Positions 17,454 through 25,477 are shown, counted from the first letter of the stretch. The stretch is 39,193 nucleotides of DNA from CBDCKR01 sp964572045 (GCA_964572045.1 CAZNEI010000025.1:1-39193), one strand, 5' to 3'. Notes: generated by a model not told the origin, from the sequence alone. Program-made: numbers and translations.

Positions 17454-18110
17454 TCAGATCCACAGATCGATGAACGAGTCCGCCAGGTCCATGAGAGCGA
17501 AGACCGGCAGGAGCACGAAGTCTTCGAAGAACGGCGGGTAGAGGAAGACGAGCGCGATGAGGACGAGGAGCCCGTAGCGTCCCGCACGCCTGTACGGCGC
17601 GCGCCACGCCCGCGGCAACAGGTGATAGACCACGTGGGAGCCGTCGAGGGGGGGAATCGGGATGAGGTTGAAGACGGACAGGATCAGGTTGATGAAGATC
17701 GCGAAGCGGGCGAGCCGGAACGCAGATCCGAGAACAGCCTCCCCGCCTCCCCAAGCCGCCTGCAGCTTCACCGCCGCGAGTGCCACCAGGGTGAAGACGA
17801 CCGCGAGCATGAGGTTCGCAGCGATGCCCGCCAGCGAGACCCTGATGTCACTGCTCGGGTGGCGCCTGAATTTGCGGGGATCGATCGGCACGGGCTTCGC
17901 CCACCCGAAGAGCAGTCCGCTCGACAGCAAGTGCAGGGCGACGGGGACGAGGAACGAACCCACGAGATCCAGGTGCGAGAGGGGGTTGAGTGTGATGCGC
18001 CCGAGCCGCTCGGCGGTGTCGTCGCCCTCCCGAAGAGCGACCCAGGCATGCGCCACCTCGTGCACGACGATCGAGAAGATGAGCACGATGAGAAGGGACA
18101 GGAAGTCCAT
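17454..18110 (-). CDS. Site-2 protease family membrane metalloprotease (M50)
   Basis: 218 residues, the small M50B type without PDZ domains. The first membrane segment carries the zinc motif HEVAHAW (HExxH, near residue 17), and a later one carries the Asp ligand in NLIPIPPLDGSHV. At least four to five hydrophobic helices are visible. Such rhomboid-sized intramembrane proteases often precede scpA in many phyla, as here. Their substrates are mostly unknown; the link with chromosome segregation may simply be conserved gene order. It is the first gene of the scp operon. Its promoter must lie in the 98-base divergent region with the lipoprotein gene. Confidence 0.92.
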   Translation of the reverse strand: MDFLSLLIVLIFSIVVHEVAHAWVALREGDDTAERLGRITLNPLSHLDLVGSFLVPVALHLLSSGLLFGWAKPVPIDPRKFRRHPSSDIRVSLAGIAANLMLAVVFTLVALAAVKLQAAWGGGEAVLGSAFRLARFAIFINLILSVFNLIPIPPLDGSHVVYHLLPRAWRAPYRRAGRYGLLVLIALVFLYPPFFEDFVLLPVFALMDLADSFIDLWI

Positions 18111-18189
18111 CGCCGGAAACTACCCAGGGGCTCAGGCGGCGGCCACCCCTTTCCGACCGGCGTCGGGACCTGTTCAGGCCCGCTCCTCG

Positions 18190-18195
18190 TATAAC
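18190..18195 (+). promoter_or_regulatory. Possible -10 element for the lipoprotein gene
   Basis: TATAAC matches the -10 consensus at five of six positions. It lies about 35 bases upstream of the GTG start at 18230 in the divergent region with the M50 gene. No convincing -35 is seen at 16-18 bases. Confidence 0.3.
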
Positions 18196-18229
18196 CGACC
18201 AAACCCGGATGCGGACGTGGAGACACCCC

Positions 18230-19429
18230 GTGACACGCCTTCTGCCATTTTTTTTCTGCGCCCTCTGCCCCTTCCTCGCCTCGTGCCGGGATCGAGCCCC
18301 GGACCGCGGGTCGCCCGTCCTCCGCGACAGCGCCGGAATCCGCATCGTCGAGCATCCAGAGCCGCAGGGAGTCTTCGCGGACATCTGGGAGCTCGACGAT
18401 GCGCCCTTTCTGCGAGTCGGCGGTCCCGGGGGACGCGAAGAGACCGGCCTCGATCGGGTCGCGGACGCCACGCTCGCGCCGTGGGGAGCGCTTGTCGTCC
18501 TCGACGGAGCCAGCCAGACGGTCCTCATCTTCGACCTGGAGGGGCGGCACGTGGCCGCCTCGGGACGGCGGGGCCAGGAGTACGGCGAGTACACGTCTCT
18601 CTCCTGGATCGAAGCGGACCGAGACTCGCTCGTCGTCTACGACACGGGACTCAACCGAGTCTCCTGGCTCGATCGCTCCGGGGGCTTCGCGCGTGCCGTA
18701 CACTTGGAGACCTCCGAGATGGCCGTCCAGGTCGGGCGCCACGCCGACGGCGCGTTCTACGCGCTCGAGCGGCGCCCGCCGACGCGGGGAGGTCTGAGCC
18801 GAGAGCACAAGAACTGGGTGCGGCTCGGCCCCACGGGGGAGGCGCGTGCCGTGGTGGGCGCCTTTCCGGGCGACGAGGAATTCATCGTTTCCCAGCCCCG
18901 CGGGTTCTACCTTTTTCCTCAACCGTTTGGGCGGGCGAGCTTCTTCGAGGCGTGGGGAACCCAACTCTACGTCGCCGTGAGCGATGCCCTCGAGATTCGG
19001 CGATACGACTCCCAGGGCCGGCTACTCGGGATCGTCCGGATGGCCCTGAGCCCCCGACCGGTCGAGCCAGCCCACTTCGAGGCATGGAAGTCCAGCAGTC
19101 TCGCGGGCGTGACCGACAACCTCACCCGGCGCCTCTATGCACTCGCCCACGCCCGGATGAGTCCGCCTGCCACGATGCCGGCCTTCCAGTCCCTCAAGGT
19201 GGATCCGCTCGGATACCTATGGGTCGAGCAATACCGCGCTCCGGACGAAGAGGAGGTGGGCTGGCTCGTGTTCGACGGCGCGGGCGCCTTCGCGGGCCGG
19301 ATGTCCACGCCACCCGGGCTCAGGGTCCTGGAGATCGGCGAGGGCCACCTGCTGGGCGTCTCAGTCCGCGGCAACGACGTGGAGAGCGTCGACGTGCACC
19401 GGCTCCGGCGCGCACGCGGCGGTGCTTGA
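18230..19429 (+). CDS. Lipoprotein with 6-bladed beta-propeller-like repeats
   Basis: About 399 residues. A short lipoprotein signal peptide (RLLPFFFCALCPFLASC) ends in a lipobox LASC, so it is probably lipid-anchored. The mature part reads as NHL/6-bladed-propeller-like repeats: IRIVEHPEP, WGALVVLDGASQTVLIFDLEGRHV, DSLVVYDTGLNRVSWLD, LEIRRYDSQGRLLGIVRM and VGWLVFDGAGAFAGRM. No enzymatic motifs are visible. GTG 18230 has a GGAG seven bases upstream. ATG 18209 has no Shine-Dalgarno and would sit almost at the predicted transcription start. The TGA stop overlaps the -35 box of rpsT. Confidence 0.78.
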   Translation: MTRLLPFFFCALCPFLASCRDRAPDRGSPVLRDSAGIRIVEHPEPQGVFADIWELDDAPFLRVGGPGGREETGLDRVADATLAPWGALVVLDGASQTVLIFDLEGRHVAASGRRGQEYGEYTSLSWIEADRDSLVVYDTGLNRVSWLDRSGGFARAVHLETSEMAVQVGRHADGAFYALERRPPTRGGLSREHKNWVRLGPTGEARAVVGAFPGDEEFIVSQPRGFYLFPQPFGRASFFEAWGTQLYVAVSDALEIRRYDSQGRLLGIVRMALSPRPVEPAHFEAWKSSSLAGVTDNLTRRLYALAHARMSPPATMPAFQSLKVDPLGYLWVEQYRAPDEEEVGWLVFDGAGAFAGRMSTPPGLRVLEIGEGHLLGVSVRGNDVESVDVHRLRRARGGA

Positions 19430-19454
19430 TCGCCCCCCCACATTCGAATATACT
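19426..19454 (+). promoter_or_regulatory. rpsT promoter
   Basis: A -35 TTGATC (19426-19431) and a -10 TATACT (19449-19454) are separated by 17 bases. The -35 box overlaps the TGA stop of the preceding gene. The predicted start is near 19461, about 38 bases before the rpsT ATG. A GGAGGAGG stretch (19478-19485) and a closer AGGG (19491-19494) could serve as ribosome binding sites. Confidence 0.75.
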
Positions 19455-19498
19455 TTCGCGCCGCCATTGGGGCTCACGGAGGAGGACGTCAGGGCCAA

Positions 19499-19753
19499 AT
19501 GCCGAACATCAAGAGCGCCGAGAAGCGGATGCGGCTGAGCCGCGCCGCCAACAAGCGGAACCGAGCACAGAGGTCTCGCCTGCGGACGGCGATCAAGCGC
19601 CTCCGTCAGGCCGAGGACGCCCGAAGCGCCCAGTCCGCGTACAGGCAGGTCCAGGTGCTCCTCGACCGCGCTGCGACCAAGCGCCTCATGCATCCGAATG
19701 CCGTGGCCCGAATGAAGAGGAAGCTCGCACGTCACGCCAACGGGCCGGTCTGA
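19499..19753 (+). CDS. rpsT: Small ribosomal subunit protein bS20
   Basis: 84 residues, the normal length for S20. The start PNIKSAEKRMRLSRAANKRN and the Arg/Lys-rich helices are diagnostic. It binds 16S rRNA near the 5' domain early in 30S assembly. It has its own promoter overlapping the upstream stop, and a rho-independent terminator 39 bases after the stop, so it is a monocistronic unit. Confidence 0.98.
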   Translation: MPNIKSAEKRMRLSRAANKRNRAQRSRLRTAIKRLRQAEDARSAQSAYRQVQVLLDRAATKRLMHPNAVARMKRKLARHANGPV

Positions 19754-19791
19754 GGGTCGGTCGCCCCAGGCGGATTCCGACACCGAAGAGG

Positions 19792-19821
19792 CTTGGTCGA
19801 TCTGCGCCGGCCGAGTTTTTT
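19792..19821 (+). terminator. Rho-independent terminator of rpsT
   Basis: CTTGGTCG (19792-19799) pairs with CGGCCGAG (19808-19815) through eight base pairs, two of them G-U, across an 8-base loop. Six T residues (19816-19821) follow at once. It lies 39 bases after the rpsT stop. Confidence 0.8.
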
Positions 19822-19996
19822 CTGTCTCCCGGTGGCACCTCTCCCCTCGCGGAGTCCGGATCGCCGGCTACGGTGGGAGCTTCGAGCACGTGAGGACATC
19901 ACACCCGCTCCTTGAGCTAGCCGCACTCCCCGGGTCCTCTAGGGTCCGTACTTCACCGCCCCGTCCCCCTATCGCCCGTCGCGGATCGAGGCACGG

Positions 19997-20938
19997 GTGA
20001 CGCTGTCGCGGCGCGCCTTCTTGGGCTCCACGCTGCTGGCCGGCGGCGTACCGTCAAGCCTCTTCCGGCAGCCCATGCCCTACGCACTCGTCCTGGGCGT
20101 GGTCCAGGACGGCGGCTTGCCGCAGGCGGGCTGCTACAGCGAGCGATGCGAGCGGGCTCGGCTCGGGCCCCCCCGCTACGTCGCCTCGCTCGCCATCGTC
20201 GTTCCGGAGGCGGAGCGGTTCTACCTGGTCGACGCCTCTCCGGACCTGGCGGCCCAGATGGACCTCATAGACGAGCCCGCGTTCCGTCGGCGGGCCAGTG
20301 CGAGGGACCCATTCGACGGCATCTTCCTGACGCACGCCCACATCGGACACTACCTCGGGCTCGCGTTTCTCGGGCGTGAAGGCCTCGGCATGGGGCCGAC
20401 GCCGTGCTACTGCTCACGGTCTATGGAGCGCTTTTTGACCGACAACGGTCCCTGGAGTCTGATGGTGGAGGAGGGGCGGCTGGATTTCGTGCGGATTCCC
20501 CTGGACCGCTGGACGAGCGTCGACGGAGTCTTCGAGGTTCGGATGGTGCCGGTCCCCCACCGTCCCGAGTTTTCCGACACCGTGGCGTACCTGTTCCGGG
20601 GCTCCCGACAGACCCTCCTGTACGTCCCCGACATCGACTCCTGGGAGGAGTGGGACCGTCGCGTGGAGGATGAGGTGGCCGGTGTGGACGTTGCACTCAT
20701 CGACGGGACCTTCTACTCGGGCGACGAGATCCCGGGACGGAGTGTCGAGGACGTCCCTCACCCGCTCATTCCACACAGCATGGACCTCTTGCAGGACGTC
20801 GCCCGCACCGGAAGCCGTGTCCTCTTCACCCACCTGAACAATACGAACCCCGCGCTGGACCGGGGCGGCGCCGCGGAAAGGGAGATCGAGCGAAGGGGAT
20901 TCGAAGTGGCCCGCGAAGGCCTTCGGATTCCGCTGTAG
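19997..20938 (+). CDS. Tat-exported PqqB-like metallo-beta-lactamase-fold protein
   Basis: 313 residues. The N terminus SRRAFLGSTLLAGGV fits a twin-arginine signal. The mature part follows the PqqB branch of the MBL fold: LGVVQDGGLPQAGCYSERCERAR near the start, then THAHIGHYLGL (His113, His115, His118), VPVPHR, and VALIDGTFYS near the C terminus. As in PqqB, the usual HxHxDH is HAHIGHY, lacking the Asp. PqqB itself hydroxylates tyrosine during PQQ synthesis, but no other pqq gene is in the window and this copy is exported, so PQQ biogenesis is doubtful. The GTG start at 19997 has no strong Shine-Dalgarno. It is the only plus-strand gene between the rpsT terminator and the convergent steroid-reductase gene. 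Confidence 0.8.
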   Translation: MTLSRRAFLGSTLLAGGVPSSLFRQPMPYALVLGVVQDGGLPQAGCYSERCERARLGPPRYVASLAIVVPEAERFYLVDASPDLAAQMDLIDEPAFRRRASARDPFDGIFLTHAHIGHYLGLAFLGREGLGMGPTPCYCSRSMERFLTDNGPWSLMVEEGRLDFVRIPLDRWTSVDGVFEVRMVPVPHRPEFSDTVAYLFRGSRQTLLYVPDIDSWEEWDRRVEDEVAGVDVALIDGTFYSGDEIPGRSVEDVPHPLIPHSMDLLQDVARTGSRVLFTHLNNTNPALDRGGAAEREIERRGFEVAREGLRIPL

Positions 20939-21062
20939 CGTCCCCGCGCCGTTCGGTCGCCGGGGGTCGCAGGCGATCTGATCTTCCTGGTCGGCTCCGT
21001 GATGGTGCCCTGCCCCCGAGCCCCCACGGCCCCGCCCGCACGACGGGGGCAGCGTGAGGGGC

Positions 21063-21827
21063 CTAGAGTACTCCGGGAATCACCGCCTTGCGTCGGGTGG
21101 GATAGTCTGGGAACCGGTCCCGGTACCACTGGTGGTGGCTGAGTGCCCTCGGGACAAGGTTGGCCGCCGTGTAGGTCGAGAACGCGAGTCCGCCCAACGA
21201 CCAGGTCGCCAACGCCCAACCACACCATTCCAGCAGTTCCCCCAGATAGTTGGGGCAGGAGACGTAGCGGAATGCCCCTCCGCGCGGGATGGAATATCCG
21301 GTTCGGCCCCGCCTTCGCAGGCCGAGCAGGATGTTGTCGGAGTGGACGTTCAGCACGAAGCCGGCCCCGAAGACGGCCAGCCCCCCCACGAACCTTGGGT
21401 CTCCTAACCACTCCGAGCCGTATTGCCCGAACTCCGAGATGAAGCGGGCATTGATGTACGCGTTGACGAGGTTGAAGACGAAACCGCTGCCCATGACCGC
21501 GACCGGCATCTTCTTGCCCGAGGTTCTGGTGCGAAGAGAGTAGATGAAGGTCCGGTTCAGGTAATGACACTGCCAGATCCCCAATAGGATCAGGGGAACC
21601 GGTTCGGTCGCGGCCGTTCCGATAAAGTAGACGGCGAGGAAGAAGACGGTCGCCGGAAGCTCCATGAGCACCCATCCCGCCCGATTCGGCATCTCCGGGC
21701 CCCAACCGCTTCCCGAGTAGTGTCGTCCGTACGGGGCCTTGAGACGCAGCAAGCTCACGAAGGTAAGGACAGCCACCGCGAACACTGCCCACACCAGTGC
21801 TTCGTGGAATGTCTGCTCCGTCGTCAT
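21063..21827 (-). CDS. Steroid 5-alpha-reductase-like integral membrane enzyme
   Basis: 254 residues with six or so hydrophobic helices. It matches the 3-oxo-5-alpha-steroid 4-dehydrogenase / isoprenylcysteine-methyltransferase-like superfamily. Helpful motifs are PYGRHYSGSGWGPEMPNRAGWVLMELP near the N terminus, the ILLGIWQCHYLNRTFIY segment, FVLNVHSDNILLGLR, and C-terminal FRYVSCPNYLGELLEWCGWA and SHHQWYRDRFPDYP. The N-x-H-S-D and PNYLGE motifs contact NADPH and substrate in SRD5A enzymes. It may reduce a double bond in a sterol-like or polyprenoid lipid; the substrate is unknown. It converges with the MBL gene. A decayed copy of its central part lies at 23189-23330. Confidence 0.88.
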   Translation of the reverse strand: MTTEQTFHEALVWAVFAVAVLTFVSLLRLKAPYGRHYSGSGWGPEMPNRAGWVLMELPATVFFLAVYFIGTAATEPVPLILLGIWQCHYLNRTFIYSLRTRTSGKKMPVAVMGSGFVFNLVNAYINARFISEFGQYGSEWLGDPRFVGGLAVFGAGFVLNVHSDNILLGLRRRGRTGYSIPRGGAFRYVSCPNYLGELLEWCGWALATWSLGGLAFSTYTAANLVPRALSHHQWYRDRFPDYPTRRKAVIPGVL

Positions 21828-21976
21828 GTTCGGGGATTCGTCCCGGGGTACGGTCCAAGGCAGAGGGCAAGCAGCCGATCTTGGTCGCCGTCGGCCCGGG
21901 CGGCACCGAGGCGGCGGCTCCAGGAGCTCGTCGATGCCGTGGCCACGCCAGGAACCTCATAGGGGACCGCGGTGTC

Positions 21977-22005
21977 TTGCCCTGCGCCCGACAATCCTGT
22001 AGAAA
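21977..22005 (+). promoter_or_regulatory. Possible promoter of the HpcH/HpaI aldolase gene
   Basis: TTGCCC (21977-21982) and TAGAAA (22000-22005) are 17 bases apart. Each matches four of six consensus positions. The predicted start lies about 60 bases before the ATG. The remainder of 21828-22071 shows no gene. Confidence 0.4.
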
Positions 22006-22071
22006 CGTGCACCCATAACCCGCCGCGCTTTCGTCGACAACCCGCCCGCCGCATGAGAGGAACGCAGAACG

Positions 22072-22917
22072 ATGAGTGACGCACTGACCGGAGCCGCCTT
22101 CAAGCAGCAATTGCGGGAGGGCATGCCCAAGCTGGGACTGTTCCTCAATGCGCACAGCCCCACCGTGGCCGAGCAGCTCGCCCACAGCGGCTACGACTGG
22201 CTGCTGGTGGATTCCCAGCACGGCCCGATGGGCTTCGAGACGCTGTCGGCGATGATCGCCGGCATCTCCAGCGGCGGGGCCAAGTCGCTGGTGCGGGTCG
22301 CCGGCTGCCACGACCGCGGCGGCATACAGCAGTCCCTCGACATGGGGGCGGACGGGGTGCTCGTGCCGTACATCAACACCGCCGAGGAAGCCCGGTTGGC
22401 GGTGCGCTGCTGCCACTACCCGACGGCCGGGACGCGATCGGTCTACTTCCCGCAGCGCAGCATGAACAAGGACGGTCTCCTCGGCTACGCGGGCAGCGCC
22501 AACGAAAACGTCATCGTGGCGCTGCAGGTCGAGACGGCCGACTGCATCAGAAACATCGACGAGATCGCCGCGGTGCCGGGCGTCGACCTGCTGTTCCTCG
22601 GACAGAACGACCTGTGCATGTCGCTCGGGCTCTACGAAAAGTACCAGTTCCCCGACATGTACTTCTCGGACGAGCTGCGGGGCGCGACCGACAGGCTGCG
22701 GGCGGCTGCCGCGAAGAACGACGTCATCCTCGGGCTGTTCCTGTTCGGGACCGACCGGGTTGGCGAATTCCTCGAGAAGGGTTTCCCGTTCATCAGCGTA
22801 GGCAACGACCTGCACCACGTCTTGACCCAGGCCGGCACGTACGTTGGCGACGTCGAAGCGATATCGCAGGGCAAGGGCAGGCAGCCCTGGCGGCGTCGGG
22901 CCACGGCGCTGTTCTAG
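22072..22917 (+). CDS. HpcH/HpaI-family class II aldolase
   Basis: 281 residues. The fold and active site match metal-dependent pyruvate aldolases of the HpaI type: DWLLVDSQHGPMG (His50 as base), LVRVAG (Arg75, pyruvate binding), the GADGVLVPYINTAEEA segment, LQVETAD (Glu154) and FLGQNDLCMSLG (Asp180) as metal ligands. The family cleaves or forms 4-hydroxy-2-oxo acids in aromatic or sugar-acid breakdown. The substrate cannot be told, and no pathway neighbours are present. Codon use is extremely GC-rich at third positions, more uniform than in the flanking genes (an impression, not measured), and it sits alone between the steroid-reductase gene and a decayed copy of it. This is compatible with insertion by transfer. 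GAGAGGAA upstream is the likely ribosome site. Confidence 0.9.
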   Translation: MSDALTGAAFKQQLREGMPKLGLFLNAHSPTVAEQLAHSGYDWLLVDSQHGPMGFETLSAMIAGISSGGAKSLVRVAGCHDRGGIQQSLDMGADGVLVPYINTAEEARLAVRCCHYPTAGTRSVYFPQRSMNKDGLLGYAGSANENVIVALQVETADCIRNIDEIAAVPGVDLLFLGQNDLCMSLGLYEKYQFPDMYFSDELRGATDRLRAAAAKNDVILGLFLFGTDRVGEFLEKGFPFISVGNDLHHVLTQAGTYVGDVEAISQGKGRQPWRRRATALF

Positions 22918-23188
22918 AGACGGGCCGGGTGGCGAACGGGGGGACGGCGATCCGTCTTTCCGCGCCACCACCCGGGTCGTAAACAGCACGTCCCGCACGT
23001 CCGCAGGCGGCGACCTCGATCGGACCGATCGGAACGTGCGGCGTGGAATCGGCATGCCGCGCCGTTATAATTATACGTTCCTGCCGCCGTCCGTCTCCGC
23101 TCCGTAGCCCACGAGATCCATCTCGATCCCTAGCGTCCGGCATTCCCTCCGCGCAGGCTGATCCCGTCGACCCCCGCGAACCGCCATG
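22918..23188. other. Intergenic region with an AT-rich palindromic island
   Basis: No gene is supported here. TTATAATTATA at 23065-23075 is a conspicuous AT island in GC-rich DNA. It contains a perfect TATAAT on each strand (plus 23066-23071; minus 23070-23075). I found no matching -35 on either strand at 16-18 bases, so it may be an operator half-site, a non-canonical promoter or simple decay. Confidence 0.45.
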
Positions 23189-23330
23189 TAGGGGCAGGAT
23201 ACGTGGCGGGATGCCCCTCCGCGTCGGACCAGGATCCGGCCCGGCCCCTCCCTGCTCTCGTGGGCCGAGTAGGATGCTGTAGTGGTCGTTCAGCGCGAAG
23301 CCGGGCCCCGGAGGCGGCCAGCCCCACCCA
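23189..23330 (-). pseudogene. Decayed partial copy of the steroid-reductase-like gene
   Basis: This stretch aligns by eye with 21250-21390 of the intact steroid-reductase gene, on the same strand. Shared blocks include ATGCCCCTCCGCG, GGCCGAG(C/T)AGGATG, CGTTCAGC(A/G)CGAAGCC and CGGCCAGCCCC. Small indels and substitutions break the frame. In one frame the minus strand still reads FALNDHYSILLG against FVLNVHSDNILLG in the intact protein. No start, no full frame and no helices remain outside this core. Confidence 0.75.
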
Positions 23331-23476
23331 GCAAGCGAAGACTCACTCCACCTAGGGAGTGTCAACGCAGCTGAGTCCCCACGCTGATTGGGCCGACCCG
23401 CATCGCCCCCTTCCCCGGTCCTTGCGAGGGGTGCCCCGAGGCCCGGGCCGGGCATGGGACATGGGCGCACGCCCCT

Positions 23477-25060
23477 TCATCGGGCGGAGGGATCGGGGGC
23501 CCGCCGACGGTGAGAGTCGTTAACGGCCTGGTACGCCGCAGCGACGGCGAGAAGCCGCTCTTCCCCGAAGGGAGGCGCCGCCATGATTACGCCGCGGGGT
23601 ACAGTGAGCCCGGTCTCGGAGTCCGTGCCGAAGCCGATCGGCATCCCCAACACCGGAAGACCGGTCCCGTCGAAGGGCCCGGTGCTCGTGGTCAGCGCCA
23701 CGTCGCACTGATCGAAGAGCCGCTCCAAGATCCGATTGAGCAGAAGGTTCCGCGCCTGCTGCACCTTCACGTAGGTGTCCGCGCTCTGCAGCATTCCGTT
23801 GAGAAAGCGAGGGAGTCGGTCGGCAAAGTTCCGAACGTCACGGCGCAGGTGCTCGATGAAGAACGCCGTGGGGTCCCCGTGCGACCCTCCGAGCGGATCG
23901 GTGGTCAGCGCTTCCCACTGTTCGGGAAGCTCGAGCTCCCCGACGACCTCGACCGACGGATTGCGCTCCAGTTCTCCGACGAACGCTCGGCGCAACTCGT
24001 TGGTTTCCTGGTCTTCGTCCGCGAAGTAGTCCGGCCAGAGGCCGATGCGGGTGGACCAGCGGACCCGGGGGCGCTCGCCGGGAAACGGAGTCGCGGCCCA
24101 AACGTAGTCGGGCGGATCCGGAAGTCCGAGCGTTCTGGCGTCGTTGGGGTCGGGGCCGGCCACGCACTGCAGCAAGATCGCGGCGTCCTTCGCGTCTCGC
24201 GCCATCACGCCCACGTGGTCTCGGGTATAACTGAGCGGGATCACTCCGTGGAGAGAGACGCGACCGAAGGTGGGTTTCACGCAGGTGAGGCCCTGCGCGT
24301 TTCCGGGCCCGATGACCGAGCCTCCCGTCTGGGTGCCGAGGCCTGCGACGGCGAGCCTGGCCGCCACGGCCGTCGCGGTTCCCGACGATGAGCCGCCCGG
24401 GCTGTAGCGCTCGTCGTCGGGGCTCCAGGCGTTGCGGGTCGTCGGGACGGTCGTGCCGTACCTGCGAGCGCGTCCGCCGGCCAGATTTCCCATCTGCCCC
24501 TTCCCGACAACCAGGCCGCCGGCCGTGCGCATCCGCGTGACGGCCGTGGCCTCGTAATCGGGTCGAAACCCCTTGAATACCAGGGACCCCGCCTCTGTCA
24601 GCAAGTCGGAGGTGTAGAGGTTGTCTTTGGGAACGAGGCACGCCCCTCTCAGCGGGGCCCGGCTCTCGTCGGCAGGTGCCTGGTTGAGCTGCGAGAGCAG
24701 ATCCTCGCGCGCCGATCGGTCCGCGTAGGCCTGGTAGGTCCCCTCGAAGGCCTCGATACGGTCCACGTATGCGTGAACCAGATCCTCGGGCCTCAGCGCT
24801 CCGGACCGCATCAGGGTGATCGACTCCGACAGGGTGAGGACGGTCGGGTCCTCAACCGAACCCAAGACCTCGGGGGCGGGGGTGTCGGGAGGGATCAGGG
24901 GTGCGCGGAGAGTGGGCGCGGAGTGCGCCCTGGCAGGCGTCTTGGAGAGCGCTGCACCGGATGCCGCGGCCGAGGACACCCAAGCCATCCGATGGAGGAA
25001 CCATCGCCGCGAGACGTGCTCGTCCTGCGGGGGAGGCGTCCGGACAGAGCGCCGCCTCAT
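23477..25060 (-). CDS. Tat-exported amidase (amidase-signature family)
   Basis: 527 residues. VSRRWFLHRMAW near the N terminus is a twin-arginine motif followed by a hydrophobic Ala-rich stretch ending near PARAHS, so it is probably exported. The amidase-signature catalytic triad is present: Lys145 (LVPKDNLYT), cis-Ser in GGSSSG (224-226) and Ser248 (GTQTGGSV; Gln replaces the usual Asp two residues before the Gly-Gly). It would hydrolyse an amide; the substrate is unknown. I start it at ATG 25060, which overlaps the TGA of the small upstream ORF (ATGA). The frame extends to 25453 but that part overlaps the small gene. The tail (NDSHRRRAPDPSAR) is basic. Confidence 0.9.
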   Translation of the reverse strand: MRRRSVRTPPPQDEHVSRRWFLHRMAWVSSAAASGAALSKTPARAHSAPTLRAPLIPPDTPAPEVLGSVEDPTVLTLSESITLMRSGALRPEDLVHAYVDRIEAFEGTYQAYADRSAREDLLSQLNQAPADESRAPLRGACLVPKDNLYTSDLLTEAGSLVFKGFRPDYEATAVTRMRTAGGLVVGKGQMGNLAGGRARRYGTTVPTTRNAWSPDDERYSPGGSSSGTATAVAARLAVAGLGTQTGGSVIGPGNAQGLTCVKPTFGRVSLHGVIPLSYTRDHVGVMARDAKDAAILLQCVAGPDPNDARTLGLPDPPDYVWAATPFPGERPRVRWSTRIGLWPDYFADEDQETNELRRAFVGELERNPSVEVVGELELPEQWEALTTDPLGGSHGDPTAFFIEHLRRDVRNFADRLPRFLNGMLQSADTYVKVQQARNLLLNRILERLFDQCDVALTTSTGPFDGTGLPVLGMPIGFGTDSETGLTVPRGVIMAAPPFGEERLLAVAAAYQAVNDSHRRRAPDPSAR

Positions 25061-25326
25061 CGGGGCCCCTCTCGTGTCCACGCCCCGAAGGGCGCCGGAT
25101 AGGACACCGGCAAATGGAGCTGCGAGTCGATCTCGAAGTTGGCGGCTTCGACGTCCTGCCTGAGGATCAACCTCGCATGCTCGAGCAGGCGGGCCCGATC
25201 CATCGGGGCGTCGGGATCGGACTCGGGCAGGACGGAGATGTCGATCCCCAGAAGCGCATAACGCGTCAGAATGTAGGCGTCCAGATCTGCGTCGGTCGGC
25301 GACGGGGGAGGAGTGGGAGATTGCAT
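25057..25326 (-). CDS. Small protein coupled to the amidase, possible partner subunit
   Basis: 89 residues, rich in Asp, Leu and Pro. A Pro-rich start (SPTPPPSPTDADLDAY) is followed by a predicted helical region (ILTRYALLGIDISVLPESD and MDRARLLEHARLILRQDVEAANFEID). It has no signal peptide or Cys. Its stop overlaps the amidase start as ATGA, implying a fixed ratio. Size, helical content and coupling recall GatC and AtzG (DUF4089), the small subunits that clamp onto GatA/AtzE amidases, but I see no decisive motif. Because the amidase carries a Tat signal, this protein could be exported by hitchhiking or could act before export. Confidence 0.65.
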   Translation of the reverse strand: MQSPTPPPSPTDADLDAYILTRYALLGIDISVLPESDPDAPMDRARLLEHARLILRQDVEAANFEIDSQLHLPVSYPAPFGAWTREGPR

Positions 25327-25440
25327 CGCGCTGCCTCCGGCTCAAGCGGGTCGGACTTCGGCCGCCACCGTAGATTTCGACCCGGGCGACCGTCAAGCGG
25401 AAGCCGGGCCCAACGTGCCTGCCAGGACCGCCAGGGCGAA

Positions 25441-25463
25441 CGGCCGGCGTCACATGCCGGCCG
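25441..25463. repeat. GC-rich hairpin downstream of pyrC
   Basis: CGGCCGGC (25441-25448) and GCCGGCCG (25456-25463) form a perfect 8-bp stem with a 7-base loop. It sits about 93 bases after the pyrC stop in minus-strand orientation. There is no T-run on either strand, so it is not a classic terminator. It may mark the end of the pyr transcript or protect its 3' end. Confidence 0.5.
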
Positions 25464-25477
25464 GCGCCCCTGGGTCT

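Noticed and set aside
17662..19893. Very long plus-strand open frame (about 743 codons)
   Set aside because: It covers the M50 gene antisense, the lipoprotein gene and rpsT in other frames; composition is Arg/Pro/Gly-rich and no domain is seen.
20758..23055. Minus-strand open frame of about 765 codons
   Set aside because: It overlaps the MBL, steroid-reductase and aldolase genes in wrong frames; the recognisable proteins lie in the other frames.
25361..25453. N-terminal extension of the amidase frame
   Set aside because: It overlaps the small coupled ORF and beyond, is Arg-rich, and the Tat signal fits a start at 25060.
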